Source of the DNA: an uncultured Collinsella sp.
GTDB lineage: Bacteria; Actinomycetota; Coriobacteriia; Coriobacteriales; Coriobacteriaceae
Direction of reading: 5' to 3'
Assembly (NCBI GenBank): GCA_900765115.1
Contig: CAAFQK010000070.1
Location: 1 to 54,897, forward strand
Length of the DNA stretch: 54,897 bases
Both the position numbers and the translations under genes were made by a program. Below the pieces are notes generated by a model that saw only the letters and a program-made list of their open reading frames with translations, searched no databases and had not been told where the DNA came from. Numbering within the stretch: the stretch's first letter is position 1; each line of letters opens with the position of its first letter. Shown here one piece after another: positions 1 to 7,789 of this stretch.

Positions 1-379
1 CGCCGAGCGCCACGGCCAGCGCGCCCGCGCCGAGCGCCGCAAGGGCGAGCAGCTTCGCCGCGACGGCGCGCCCGCGCGAGGGGACCGCCGTGAGGTTGGC
101 GAGGCGCCCGGCAGCGCGCTCCTCGTCCACGGCGAGCCCGCAGACGATGGCGGACATGAGCGGCATGAGGGCGCCGAGGAACTGGACGTAGGCGTCCGCG
201 CCCAGCGCCGGGTCCCATCGGGCTACGGAGAAGTACGCGCCGCAGGCAAGACCGGCCGCCAGGCCGCAGACGAGGTGCACCGCCGTGAGCGGGGAGCGCG
301 CCAGGCGCAGGGCCTCGGAGAGCAGGGCCCGCGAGAGAGTCATGCGCGGCGTCGGGTCGGAGAGTCGTGTCACGGCCAT
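1..379 (-). CDS. Lantibiotic-immunity ABC transporter permease, MutG/EpiG-like (partial)
   Basis: This is the N-terminal 126 codons of an ABC-2 type permease that runs off the left edge. It begins MAVTRLSDPTPRMTLSRAL and continues into hydrophobic helices. After the second helix comes an acidic stretch VDEERAAGRLANLTAVPSRG, typical of the MutG/EpiG/NisG immunity permeases that export lantibiotics from the membrane. Its ATG overlaps the TGA stop of the preceding permease (TGATG at 377-381), so the two are translationally coupled. It is the last visible gene of a three-gene ATPase-permease-permease operon. The family call rests on the gene order and this short segment. The exported substrate could be any membrane-active peptide. 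Confidence 0.75.
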   Translation of the reverse strand, partial: MAVTRLSDPTPRMTLSRALLSEALRLARSPLTAVHLVCGLAAGLACGAYFSVARWDPALGADAYVQFLGALMPLMSAIVCGLAVDEERAAGRLANLTAVPSRGRAVAAKLLALAALGAGALAVALG

Positions 380-1145
380 CACCTCTCCTCGGAGCGCGCG
401 AACCAGGCCGCGCCCGCCGCCGTGAGCGCGGCGAACGCGAGCGCGCTGACCACAAGGCCCGCCAGCGTGAGCATGCCATCCGCCGCGAGCGCCCCGCCGA
501 GCGCCATGTCTGCCGCGAGTGGCTCGCCGCTCGGCAGCACGGGGATGAAGCTCGTGGGGATGACCATGCTCGCCGACGGCGGAAAGAGCTGCGGCAGCGG
601 CACCAACGACCAGGCGAACCCACCCACGAGCTGCGCGGCGAGCGGGCAGAAGATGCCCCCGAGCAATCCGAGTCGCGCCGTGAGAAAGAGCCCTGCGGGG
701 ATCATCCACGCCGCGGTCACCGTGTTGGCGAGCGCACAGAGGAGCATCGTGAGCGTGCCCGCGGCCGTGAGGCCCTGCGAGGAGAACGCCGACCCCGCGA
801 GGTAGATGCCGAAGACCACGAGGTTCGAGAGCGCGCAGAGCGCGAGGCACCAGAGCGCCTTGGCCCACCAGGCGCGCCCGAGCGGGAAGCCCAGGCCCAG
901 AAGCCCCCGCATCCGCGTGCGCGCGCCCGCCCGCGCGACGCACGCCACCACGAGCGAGAGAGCCACGGGCAGGAAGAGCGCGTACCAGTAGTTCCACGCG
1001 CTGAAGATCTGCACGCCCCGGTAGGGCATCGCGCCGAGCAGCGGCATCGGCAGCGCCATGAGCACGGCCAGGCGAACCGGTGCCGCGTGACGCGACTTCA
1101 GGGCCTCGGCGCGCAGGGCCGCGAGCAGGCCGCCTTTCTCGCCCG

Positions 1146-1149
<4 letters not shown>
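379..1149 (-). CDS. Lantibiotic-immunity ABC transporter permease, MutE/EpiE-like
   Basis: A 256-residue integral membrane protein with about six hydrophobic helices. The N-terminus MTGEKGGLLAALRAEALKSR is followed by a first helix, and the sequence FSAWNYWYALFLPVAL, with its W-N-Y-W, is characteristic of the MutE/EpiE/NisE immunity permeases. These pair with a MutG-type permease and a MutF-type ATPase to expel lantibiotics before they form pores. The start ATG overlaps the stop of the upstream ATPase by four bases (1146-1149), and the stop overlaps the next permease start. No lantibiotic structural or modification gene is visible, so self-immunity cannot be told from resistance to a neighbour's peptide. 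Confidence 0.8.
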
Positions 1150-1874
<725 letters not shown>

Positions 1875-2039
1875 GGGTTCGTCCTTTCTCTTCCGGGCGC
1901 GCGGGCCGAGTCGCCGTGCCCGCGCGCCTTACTTTCGGGTTCACCATCCATGGTGGGGCGCGTTTCTAACGAAGCTGTAACGGCCGTTGGGCTCTTTTGG
2001 CGCCAGCCCTTCTCGACCCGTACGCCACTCATGGTATGT

Positions 2040-2051
2040 TTATCGCGATAA
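2040..2051. promoter_or_regulatory. 12 bp palindrome, candidate TetR operator
   Basis: TTATCGCGATAA is a perfect palindrome. It lies between the immunity ABC operon (minus strand, starting at 1874) and the truncated TetR-like start at 2069. Position and symmetry fit a TetR-family operator controlling both directions. No protein-DNA evidence is available, and the cognate regulator here appears broken. Confidence 0.4.
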
Positions 2052-2068
2052 CAAGGACGGAGGTGCCC

Positions 2069-2230
2069 GTGGCACGCAATAAGTACCCGGAGGAGACGGT
2101 CGAGAAGATCAGGGGTGACGGCCCAGCGAGTGTTATTTTGCGAGCTAGGCGCATCGAAAGCGACCTTTCGTGGTATAAACTACTTGCCGGAAGCCGCGGC
2201 TTTCAGAGTACGGCTTACGTGTACGTTTAA
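2069..2230 (+). pseudogene. Truncated N-terminus of a TetR-family regulator
   Basis: A good ribosome binding site (AAGGACGGAGG at 2053-2063) is followed by GTG and the peptide VARNKYPEETVEKI. This matches the first 14 residues of many actinobacterial and firmicute TetR regulators, in which the next residues form helix 1 of the DNA-binding domain. Homology stops abruptly at about 2110. The frame then reads unrelated sequence to a stop at 2228-2230, with no helix-turn-helix or ligand-binding domain. This looks like a deletion or rearrangement joint that removed the body of the regulator of the divergent ABC operon and brought in the downstream toxin-like locus. The fragment is short, so recognition is moderate. 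Confidence 0.5.
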
Positions 2231-2317
2231 CCTCCGTGGGCGACGGGGTGCCGCAAGGCGTAGAATATCGCCCACCTGTAGGGGCCTGCAGCGATGCGGG
2301 CCCCGCTTCGTATGAAG
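2155..2317 (+). ncRNA. Candidate structured RNA upstream of ToxN-like gene
   Basis: Several inverted repeats follow one another. CGAAAG/CTTTCG sits at 2155-2160/2165-2170. A palindromic AAGCCGCGGCTT begins near 2192. GTGGGCGA 2236-2243 pairs with TCGCCCAC 2268-2275 and encloses a small GCC-GCAA-GGC hairpin. A 10 bp stem 2281-2290/2295-2304, with one G-U pair, is capped by the GNRA tetraloop GCGA. CTTC-GTAT-GAAG lies at 2306-2317. An extended -10 like TGGTATAAA at 2171-2179 could start the transcript. The run ends 12 bases before the toxin-like ATG, over its ribosome binding site. Candidate roles are a type III antitoxin RNA or a translational control leader. There are no tandem 30-40 nt repeats of the classical ToxI kind, so the antitoxin role is inference. 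Confidence 0.4.
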
Positions 2318-2329
2318 GGGGCGTAACCG

Positions 2330-2779
2330 ATGAAGATCGTATCCATCTCCCAGGACTTCTTCGACCTCGTCGATGGCGACCGTGAGCTCATGCTTAAGCA
2401 CAATCGCCCCTGCATCGTGGTGGTGAGGCTGCGTTTCCGCGGAAAGCGCAGGGACTTCGCCGTGCCGCTGCGTTCCAACATCGCCCCCAACGTGCCCAAA
2501 GACCAATACTTTGCACTGCCACCCCGCCCCACGACGCGCCCCGGCTGCCGCCACGGCATCCACTACATCAAGATGTTCCCCATAACCAAGGCCTACCAGC
2601 GCCGCTTTAGGACCGAGGGCTCGGCCTACTACGAGACGCTCCAGCGCATCATCGACAGCAACACCAAGCGCATTGTCTCCGAGTGCCAGGCATACCTCGA
2701 CCGCTACGAGCGCGAGGGAAGGCCTCGCTTTGCCGTCGACATCGACCGCATCGTGGGGCTGCTGGAGGGCGAGAAGTAG
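2330..2779 (+). CDS. ToxN/AbiQ-like protein, candidate type III toxin endoribonuclease
   Basis: A 149-residue soluble protein after a strong ribosome binding site (AAGGGGGCG). Its motif order resembles ToxN/AbiQ endoribonucleases: a beta-strand hairpin (residues 25-45, RPCIVVVRLRFRGKRRDFAV) leading to PLRSN (46-50, in the place of the family's PLTSP); a loop; then HGIHYIKMFPI (75-85), matching the family's G-I-N-x-x-x-M-I-P pattern; and a C-terminal helical segment YYETLQRIIDSNTKRIVSEC (100-119). ToxN enzymes cut RNA and are held inactive by a repeated RNA encoded just upstream. The hairpin-rich stretch directly before this gene fits that arrangement. The similarity is judged by eye and is distant. 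An unrelated small domain remains possible. Confidence 0.5.
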   Translation: MKIVSISQDFFDLVDGDRELMLKHNRPCIVVVRLRFRGKRRDFAVPLRSNIAPNVPKDQYFALPPRPTTRPGCRHGIHYIKMFPITKAYQRRFRTEGSAYYETLQRIIDSNTKRIVSECQAYLDRYEREGRPRFAVDIDRIVGLLEGEK

Positions 2780-2987
2780 GGCACCTCGGCTCAGTCTCGA
2801 GCCATGCGGAGTCGCTCAGCATTTTTGAACGCCGAGTGTGCGTCCCAAATACTTGAGAAACAAGCTGTGAAGTGCGGTGGCGCGCCCGTGCCCGTGCATA
2901 GCCGTCACCGTTAGCGTCTACGCGGCGTCGGCTTCAAGTGGAATTGACGCCGCTGCTGTATATGGTTTGCCTTGCTGCAACTGGCGA

Positions 2988-3390
2988 TCAATGCCCGCGA
3001 TGCTTCTGTTTGCGCTTCAGTTTTCTCTGCTCGTAGCGCGCATCAGCCTCATCCGCGCGGCGTCGGCTTCTTGCATGAGCTGACTCCTGCTTCATCGCTT
3101 CTCTCTGTGCCGCGAGCGCCTGCTGCGCCTTGGTGCTCATCGCTGGCCGCTTGAGGGTTTTCGCCGCCTCGCGAACGCGTCGCTTGGGGTTCTTTGCGGG
3201 CTTGCTTGCCTCAGCTGGTTTGCCACCGAAGAACGAGAACTTCTCCCATTTGCTTGTAACGAATCGCAGAATCTCCTCATCGGACGGCTCCGCGCCGAAG
3301 ACGATGCGGGCGACGCCATACCTTCCGCCCTCGACGTGCTCCGCCAGCCCGACCCAGAATTGACCGTCGTGATATGACGATGAGCAGCAA
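2988..3390 (-). pseudogene. YjdF-family protein (DUF2992), N-terminally frameshifted
   Basis: Most of a YjdF/DUF2992 protein is intact: YHDGQFWVGLAEHVEGGRYG, then VFGAEPSDEEILRFV, then a basic tail (NPKRRVREAAKTLKRP, a TKAQQAL segment and an Arg/Lys/Glu-rich end). The family's start, close to LTVxxDGQFWVG, is not in the same frame. A TTG at 3390-3388 followed by LLIV would join the body if the single base at 3375 were absent. In the body's own frame there is no start codon near, and reading further back runs into the upstream PH-domain gene. I therefore call a one-base insertion that destroys the N-terminus, or a sequencing error. YjdF function is unknown; in other bacteria it sits behind an azaaromatic riboswitch, which I do not see here. 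Confidence 0.6.
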
Positions 3391-3414
3391 GTCGCCGATA
3401 GCCGCCCTGCGAAG

Positions 3415-3876
3415 CTAGTTGCCTTGTTCGCAGCCGGGCCGCAGGCCGCACCTACGCTCGAGCTCTGCCACGAGGGCATCGTTGTCGGTCACCGAGACGA
3501 TGGCGTCGCCGTCGTAGGGCGCCTCGATATAGACGCGGTCGAGCGAGTTGGCCGTCCCCGCCCAGAGCGTCCTGGTGCGCCGGACGCCCCGCACGTGGGC
3601 GTAGGGTATCACCGAACGCATCCCAGCGTACACGACGACGAGGCGGTCGCCGTAGAGCTCGAGGCGGTTGCTGCGGACGGGAAGGGCGGCCAGGGCCACG
3701 AGGGCCGGGACGGGTAGCAGCGCGAGCCAGCCCCATAGGAGCGCGGGACTCGAGCTCAGGAAACACGCGATACACGCCGCGGATAAACCGCCCGCCACAA
3801 TCACCATGGCCGCTATGAACCACGGGTCTGTCCTGCCGGGGAACACCCGCTCCGGCCGCTCGCCCTTCTCACCCAT
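3415..3876 (-). CDS. PH-domain-like membrane protein
   Basis: A 153-residue protein. A charged N-terminus (MGEKGERPERVFPGRTDPW) is followed by two hydrophobic helices at about residues 20-40 and 45-65. A compact beta-rich domain follows, starting RSNRLELYGDRLVVVYAGMR and then IPYAHVRGVRRTRTLW. The alternating strands after paired helices match bacterial PH-like (bPH) domains found in small membrane proteins of unknown role. It ends at a TAG immediately before the frameshifted YjdF gene, and the two probably formed one transcript. The product would be a membrane-anchored cytoplasmic domain. Confidence 0.6.
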   Translation of the reverse strand: MGEKGERPERVFPGRTDPWFIAAMVIVAGGLSAACIACFLSSSPALLWGWLALLPVPALVALAALPVRSNRLELYGDRLVVVYAGMRSVIPYAHVRGVRRTRTLWAGTANSLDRVYIEAPYDGDAIVSVTDNDALVAELERRCGLRPGCEQGN

Positions 3877-4255
3877 TACGGCCTCCCTCCCGACGCCCTC
3901 CCTAGCGGAGCGTGGGGCCGGAGAGTGCCTTGAACCCGTCGCCGACCATCTCGCCCCCCGTTCCGTGGGCCTTCTGTAGTGGTGTGTACCCCCGACTGTT
4001 CGACGGATGTCGTACGATTAAACGTTTTTCGAACTTTTTTAAGATGGGTGCGGCAGGATCGAGCAGATTGTTCGCACGAGAGGCTCCCCGCCGCCGCGCC
4101 CGGTCTCGGGTTCGATGCATCGACATCCGTCTCAGGTGGTGTCTCCGCTGCGCGACATTGCAGGGGGCAAAGCCGAGATGTCATGGGGCGCGCCGAGGCT
4201 TTGCCCGCGGGGCGAAGATTCTAGGGGTCCGACGTGGCCTGGAGGGGAGACGGAC
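3877..4255. other. 379 bp with no recognisable gene
   Basis: This stretch upstream of the PH-domain gene holds no open frame with a recognisable product on either strand. An AT-rich island around 4017-4042 (TTAAACGTTTTTCGAAC) could contain the promoter of the minus-strand gene starting at 3876. GGAGGGGAG at 4241-4249 is the ribosome binding site of the broken frame that starts at 4256. Confidence 0.4.
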
Positions 4256-4498
4256 ATGCAAGCGCTTATGACTGAGGAGCTGGCCGAGTGCCTGCCGCCG
4301 CTGTACGCGACCGAGGGAGGGGCACTCGCCCTCGACCTCACAAATCCGGAAGGCGAGGACCACCTTGACCTCTGGTGCTCGCTTACCATCAACCTTTCGG
4401 GTGACCCCTTCGCCTCCACGTGGCGCATTCACACTTGTGCCCGGCATCATGGGCATGGGCGTCGCCAAGTCGGCCGACGGGGCGCAAGCCCCTGTTGA
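4256..4498 (+). pseudogene. Decayed coding fragment, N-terminus of unknown protein
   Basis: A strong ribosome binding site precedes an ATG and the peptide MQALMTEELAECLPPLYATE. LPPLYATE is the opening motif of DUF2958-type proteins. After about 25 residues the frame loses family character, and by residue 60 it becomes low-complexity His/Arg/Gly sequence to a stop at 4496-4498. The translational start survives but the body does not. The family hint is weak. Confidence 0.3.
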
Positions 4499-4620
4499 CT
4501 CAACGTTCGACGAGATAAACCGCATGTTCTCAAAGCTCGGCTTTATCGATTACAATTCACGCCTCGCGCAAGGGCCGTTCTACTCCCCAAACCTAATCTG
4601 CCTGTCGCACGCATCGAGGC
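4446..4620 (+). pseudogene. Decayed regulator-like fragment
   Basis: In a different frame from the preceding fragment lies GIMGMGVAKSADG followed by STFDEINRMFSKLGFIDYN. The LGFIDYN segment with a preceding amphipathic helix resembles the C-terminal tail of some Crp/Fnr-type regulators. No DNA-binding or ligand domain is joined to it, and the frame loses character after position 4620. I regard it as a remnant in the decayed stretch. The family hint is uncertain. Confidence 0.25.
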
Positions 4621-4763
4621 GACGGGGCGGCGCCTCCTCGCGTGAGTCAATTCCTGTTTTACTGGTGCGGATCCCAACATGCCCTTATGCATGGTGCCCT
4701 GCCGCTTTCGAAACTTCAAAACCATTCGATTTTCGAAACTGAGTGGGAATAAGCTATCGGTAC

Positions 4764-4830
4764 GCTTTTTTATAAAATGTAAAAAAGCACCCCCATAACT
4801 GATGAAATGGACGCTGAGAAAAAGGGGTGC
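4764..4830. other. Overlapping inverted repeats (A/T hairpin and GCACCCC/GGGGTGC)
   Basis: GCTTTTTTA at 4764-4772 pairs with TAAAAAAGC at 4780-4788. The end of this stem overlaps GCACCCC (4787-4793), which can pair with GGGGTGC (4824-4830). The two stems are mutually exclusive. They sit at the start of the ATPase remnant. They may be a terminator or attenuator left from an intact gene. No function is shown. Confidence 0.3.
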
Positions 4831-5140
4831 ATCTTGCGTATATACCGACGTGAAGATCTACCTCTATCTTGCATCGCGCGGGTATGAGCTTTCTGTGGCC
4901 CGTATTGGGAAGCTCGAGTGTGACTTCATCGCTCGTAGGCGCAATGCTTACGCCTACATCCAGGTCTCTATGTCGATTGCCGACAGAGGCGTCGAGGAGC
5001 GCGAGTACAGGCCGTTCGGCCACATCAGGGATGGTTGTCCGCGCTACTTGTTCACGCTTGATCCTCTATTGCAGGAGAGGGATGGCGTCAGGCACCTTAA
5101 CATGGCGTCGTTTATGCAAGATGGCGGTGATCTTATTTGA
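4802..5140 (+). pseudogene. C-terminal remnant of an AAA ATPase with DUF4143
   Basis: The frame encodes the last ~95 residues of a DUF4143 ATPase: IYLYLASRGYELSVARIGKL, then ECDFIARR, then YIQVSMSIADRGVEEREYRP, then a conserved tail with RDGCPRYLFTLDP and GVRHLNMASF. These match the nuclease-like C-terminal domain with E-x-D-F and Y-I-Q-V. The Walker A/B ATPase domain (about 300 residues) is missing, and no upstream frame supplies it. It is therefore a fragment. A complete gene of the same superfamily lies at 11771-13060 but belongs to a different subgroup, so this is not a recent local duplicate. Confidence 0.6.
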
Positions 5141-5386
5141 GCGGCGGCCAGATTCTTTTGCTCCCTAGTGCGCAAACAGTGCGGGCATCAAATGGGGACC
5201 ATTGCCTCACGTAGAATCGATAGATTGAGGACTTGTTTTGATGTTGACAAGCTTTTGGCCAGTGACTCCTATTGCCGAGTGGGAATAGCGGAAATAACAG
5301 CCTCTGGACCTTTTGGTTCGGAGACTTTCTTTTTCGTTCTGTTCGGAAGGAGCTCCTTGCCAGAGTCCCATGGATAGCGAACGGCT

Positions 5387-5827
5387 TTATCGAGCGTGTG
5401 CGTTTTCGTAGGCGCCTTTGATTTCTTCCGGCAAATTGTCGGGAATCAGCGTCTCCAGCCTATCCTCGCTGCCATCTTGAATCGCTTGCTCGTAGTACCA
5501 GCATTTGAACTTCAACATGTCCAGGGCACGGTTCATCTTCGCGATCTCCGACTCCATGTGGGCCTTCCGCTCCTCGAACATGGCCTTGCGCTGGGGGTAT
5601 GTTGATGGACCCTCTGCACACCATTCCATGAACAGACGGATGTCCTTGATCTCCATTCCCGCCTTCTTCAGGCATTCGATGACCCGAAGCGCCTCGAGTT
5701 CCGTATCGCCGAATCGGCGAATGCCGGACATCCGCTCCAGCCCCGGGAACAATCCCTGCTTGTCGTAATACCGCAGCGTTGAGGCGGGCAGACCGAACAT
5801 CTCCGCCACCTGTCCGATTGTGTACAT
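5387..5827 (-). CDS. MerR-family transcriptional regulator
   Basis: A 146-residue protein with a typical MerR N-terminus, MYTIGQVAEMFGLPASTLRY, then the wing (YDKQGLFPGLERMSGIRRFG). A coiled-coil dimerisation helix follows (residues ~75-110, PQRKAMFEERKAHMESEIAK). The C-terminal ~35 residues lack the cysteine cluster of metal sensors. That suggests a small-molecule or stress-sensing member of the kind often placed next to oxidoreductases. It is transcribed divergently from the carboxymuconolactone decarboxylase-cupin gene at 6095, with a perfect inverted repeat between them that is its likely operator. Confidence 0.9.
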   Translation of the reverse strand: MYTIGQVAEMFGLPASTLRYYDKQGLFPGLERMSGIRRFGDTELEALRVIECLKKAGMEIKDIRLFMEWCAEGPSTYPQRKAMFEERKAHMESEIAKMNRALDMLKFKCWYYEQAIQDGSEDRLETLIPDNLPEEIKGAYENAHAR

Positions 5828-5858
5828 GGCCCCTCCGAATAAATCTCGAATTCATTCC

Positions 5859-5886
5859 TTGACCTAAAGTCAGGTTTAGGTATTAC
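5859..5886 (+). promoter_or_regulatory. MerR-type operator/promoter
   Basis: A 20 bp element has perfect 7 bp arms: ACCTAAA at 5862-5868 and TTTAGGT at 5875-5881, separated by GTCAGG. A -35 like TTGACC (5859-5864) overlaps the left arm, and -10 like sequence (TATTAC at 5881, or TACCTT at 5884, which gives a 19 bp spacer) overlaps or follows the right arm. An operator inside an elongated spacer is the hallmark of MerR-activated promoters. It points toward the CMD-cupin gene. Confidence 0.6.
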
Positions 5887-5932
5887 CTTCATTCTCGTCA
5901 ATACAAATCGGTAGCGCAAGGGGTGGTCCGTA

Positions 5933-6031
5933 ATGGGCAAAACGGTTTTCGCCGGTGGCGTGAACGGTGTGGGCGGAATTGCCGGGCACCCCGCCCTTGA
6001 GCAGGCGCGACGAATGGGCATGGGGATCTAG
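5933..6031 (+). pseudogene. Possible C-terminal remnant of a flavodoxin-like reductase
   Basis: A 32-codon frame reads MGKTVFAGGVNGVGG, then IAGHPALEQARRMG, ending in a stop. The GHPALEQARRMG ending resembles the C-terminal helix of NADPH-dependent FMN reductase/flavodoxin proteins. It lies directly between the MerR operator and the CMD-cupin gene, where the target gene of the operator would be expected, so an oxidoreductase may once have been first in the operon. The fragment is short and the call tentative. It could instead be translated as a small peptide. Confidence 0.3.
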
Positions 6032-6094
6032 GCGGGCAGCTTGACCGCGCGGAAGCAGTTTTGCACTCAAAACCATCGACAGGAGGAATCAAAC

Positions 6095-6862
6095 ATGGCA
6101 ATTAAGCAGACGGCGGGCAGGGATACCCTGGGGGACTTTGCCCCCAAATTTGCACAGCTCAATGACGATGTGCTGTTCGGCGAGGTGTGGAGCCGAGAAG
6201 ACGGGCTTTCCCTTCGAGATCGCAGCGTGGTGACGGTGGTTGCCTTGATGGCACAGGGGCTGACGGACTCTTCGTTCCAATATCATCTGATGTCCGCAAA
6301 GAACAACGGGGTGACCAGGACTGAGATAGCGGAAATCCTTACGCATGCGGCGTTTTATGCGGGATGGCCCAAGGCGTGGGCGGCCTTTCGCATGGCGAAG
6401 GAGGTCTGGGCGGACGAGGACGACGGCGCCGACGCAAAGGCCCGACACCAAAACGAGATGGCCTTTCCTATCGGTGCCCCCAACGACGCATTTGCGAAGT
6501 ACTTTATCGGGCAAAGCTACCTCGCGCCCCTTTCCACCAATCAGGTCGGCATTTACAACGTGACGTTCGAGCCCGGCTGCCGCAACAACTGGCACGTCCA
6601 TCACGCCAAAAGCGGTGGCGGACAGATCCTCGTCTGCGTGGCCGGTCGAGGGTTTTACCGGGAATGGGGCAAATCGGCACAGGAGCTGCGCCCTGGCGAC
6701 GTGGTCAACATCGCCCCGGGTGTGAAACATTGGCACGGAGCCGCGCCCGAGAGCTGGTTCTCCCATCTCGCGCTGGAGGTTCCGGGCGAGGAGACCTCCA
6801 ACGAGTGGTTGGAGCCCGTGGACGACGAGGAATACCTTACAGCGACTGACAAGGAGGCTTAA
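6095..6862 (+). CDS. Carboxymuconolactone decarboxylase-cupin fusion protein
   Basis: A 255-residue cytoplasmic protein after AGGAGGAATCAAAC. Residues ~1-110 are a carboxymuconolactone decarboxylase/AhpD-like domain (RDTLGDFAPKFAQLNDDVLF, LSLRDRSVVTVVALMAQG, and the HAAFYAGWPKAWAAF helix). The AhpD CxxC pair is absent, so it is not a peroxidase of that type. Residues ~135-245 are a cupin domain with metal-ligand motifs NNWHVHHA and GDVVNIAPGVKHWHG. Such fusions are common in gut anaerobes next to MerR or HTH regulators and aldo/keto reductases; their substrate is not established. Control by the divergent MerR through the 5859-5886 operator is likely. Confidence 0.85.
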   Translation: MAIKQTAGRDTLGDFAPKFAQLNDDVLFGEVWSREDGLSLRDRSVVTVVALMAQGLTDSSFQYHLMSAKNNGVTRTEIAEILTHAAFYAGWPKAWAAFRMAKEVWADEDDGADAKARHQNEMAFPIGAPNDAFAKYFIGQSYLAPLSTNQVGIYNVTFEPGCRNNWHVHHAKSGGGQILVCVAGRGFYREWGKSAQELRPGDVVNIAPGVKHWHGAAPESWFSHLALEVPGEETSNEWLEPVDDEEYLTATDKEA

Positions 6863-6940
6863 ACTTTGACACCCGAATCAGAGCCATCGCTTCTATGGGC
6901 GTGATGTCCGGGCTGATGAAAGCGCAAAAGCCTCGCCACG

Positions 6941-7789
6941 TTACTCGTTACCTGTCCGCGCCGTCGAGAGCAAGGCGCCCAAGTCTGCCTGGATCGCCTC
7001 TGCCTTGCTTCCAAGCTGCAGCGGAGCCGAGTCGCCCGAGATGTTTACGCTCAGCAGGTGCGCATCCGGCAGCTTTGCGGTCATGCTCCAGAATGGGAGC
7101 GTGATGATGCCGGGGGTCATCTCGCCCACGCCGAGCTCCAGCAACAGCACGCGGCTACTACCGCGCTCGCGCACGAAACGCTCGTATCGTTCGAGGCTCT
7201 CGCGCCACGCCGCGCCCTGCAGAAATGTGTCGTCGCGCACCCACGGCACGAGCTGCCAGCCGCAGTGCGGGCATCGGGGGACGTCCTCGCTTCGGATTTC
7301 GAACTCTGCCATGCCCGCAAGCATGCGCTCGACGCAGGGACCCGCGTCGAAGAGCTCGTCGCAGCATGGCTGCTTGCACTGAAGGTGCATGAAGCTTCCC
7401 TGATAGTTGCAGACCCTCTCGGCGGGAAATGTCTTTTCGACTTGGGTGTCCACATTGGTGCTCAGGATGAAGTAATCCTTATGGCCGATGAGGGACCGCA
7501 GGTCGAGATAGGGTTGCGAGGCCGGCTCGCGCAGCATGAAGTCGATGTATCGCGCATAGTATGCCCATTGCTGCTCGAGGCTGGGGTAGAGGTGGTAGAA
7601 GCCGTCGAAAAGGCTCTTGAAGCCAAAGGCTTGCTGCCAGTTCGCCATTCCGGCACGCGTCATGCCCGCGTGGTTGTAATGGTTGAACCCGGCGGCGCTC
7701 GACATGCCCGAGCCGATGCCGACGATGATGGCGTCGGCATCGTCGATAAGGTCTCGAAGCCTCATCGCTTCTCTTTCTAGAGGCGGCAT
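6941..7789 (-). CDS. Class M (SirTM)-like sirtuin, third gene of trio
   Basis: A 282-residue sirtuin-fold protein. The NAD-binding glycine motif GIGSG is at 24-28, TNVD at 111-114 replaces TQNID, and at 129-131 YQG puts glutamine where classical sirtuins have the catalytic histidine. Zinc cysteines are at 138 and 142/143, and CPHC at 173-176. ELGVGEMTPGIITLPFW near residue 215-230 closely follows the class M sirtuins. Those enzymes were described as protein ADP-ribosyltransferases rather than deacylases and are usually encoded with a macrodomain, a lipoate ligase and a GcvH-like carrier. None of those partners is here. The start at 7789 has GAGGAG nine bases upstream and overlaps the preceding gene by 13 bases; ATG 7765 is an alternative. 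Confidence 0.85.
   Translation of the reverse strand: MPPLEREAMRLRDLIDDADAIIVGIGSGMSSAAGFNHYNHAGMTRAGMANWQQAFGFKSLFDGFYHLYPSLEQQWAYYARYIDFMLREPASQPYLDLRSLIGHKDYFILSTNVDTQVEKTFPAERVCNYQGSFMHLQCKQPCCDELFDAGPCVERMLAGMAEFEIRSEDVPRCPHCGWQLVPWVRDDTFLQGAAWRESLERYERFVRERGSSRVLLLELGVGEMTPGIITLPFWSMTAKLPDAHLLSVNISGDSAPLQLGSKAEAIQADLGALLSTARTGNE

Noticed and set aside
3816..4184. Overlapping open frames on both strands around 3.9-4.2 kb
   Set aside because: Arg/Pro/Ala-rich compositions typical of high-GC antisense reading, without ribosome binding sites.
5168..5377. 70-codon open frame with FGSETFFFVLFG
   Set aside because: No start context, no recognisable family, and it lies in the decayed stretch; I see nothing to support a gene in 5141-5386.
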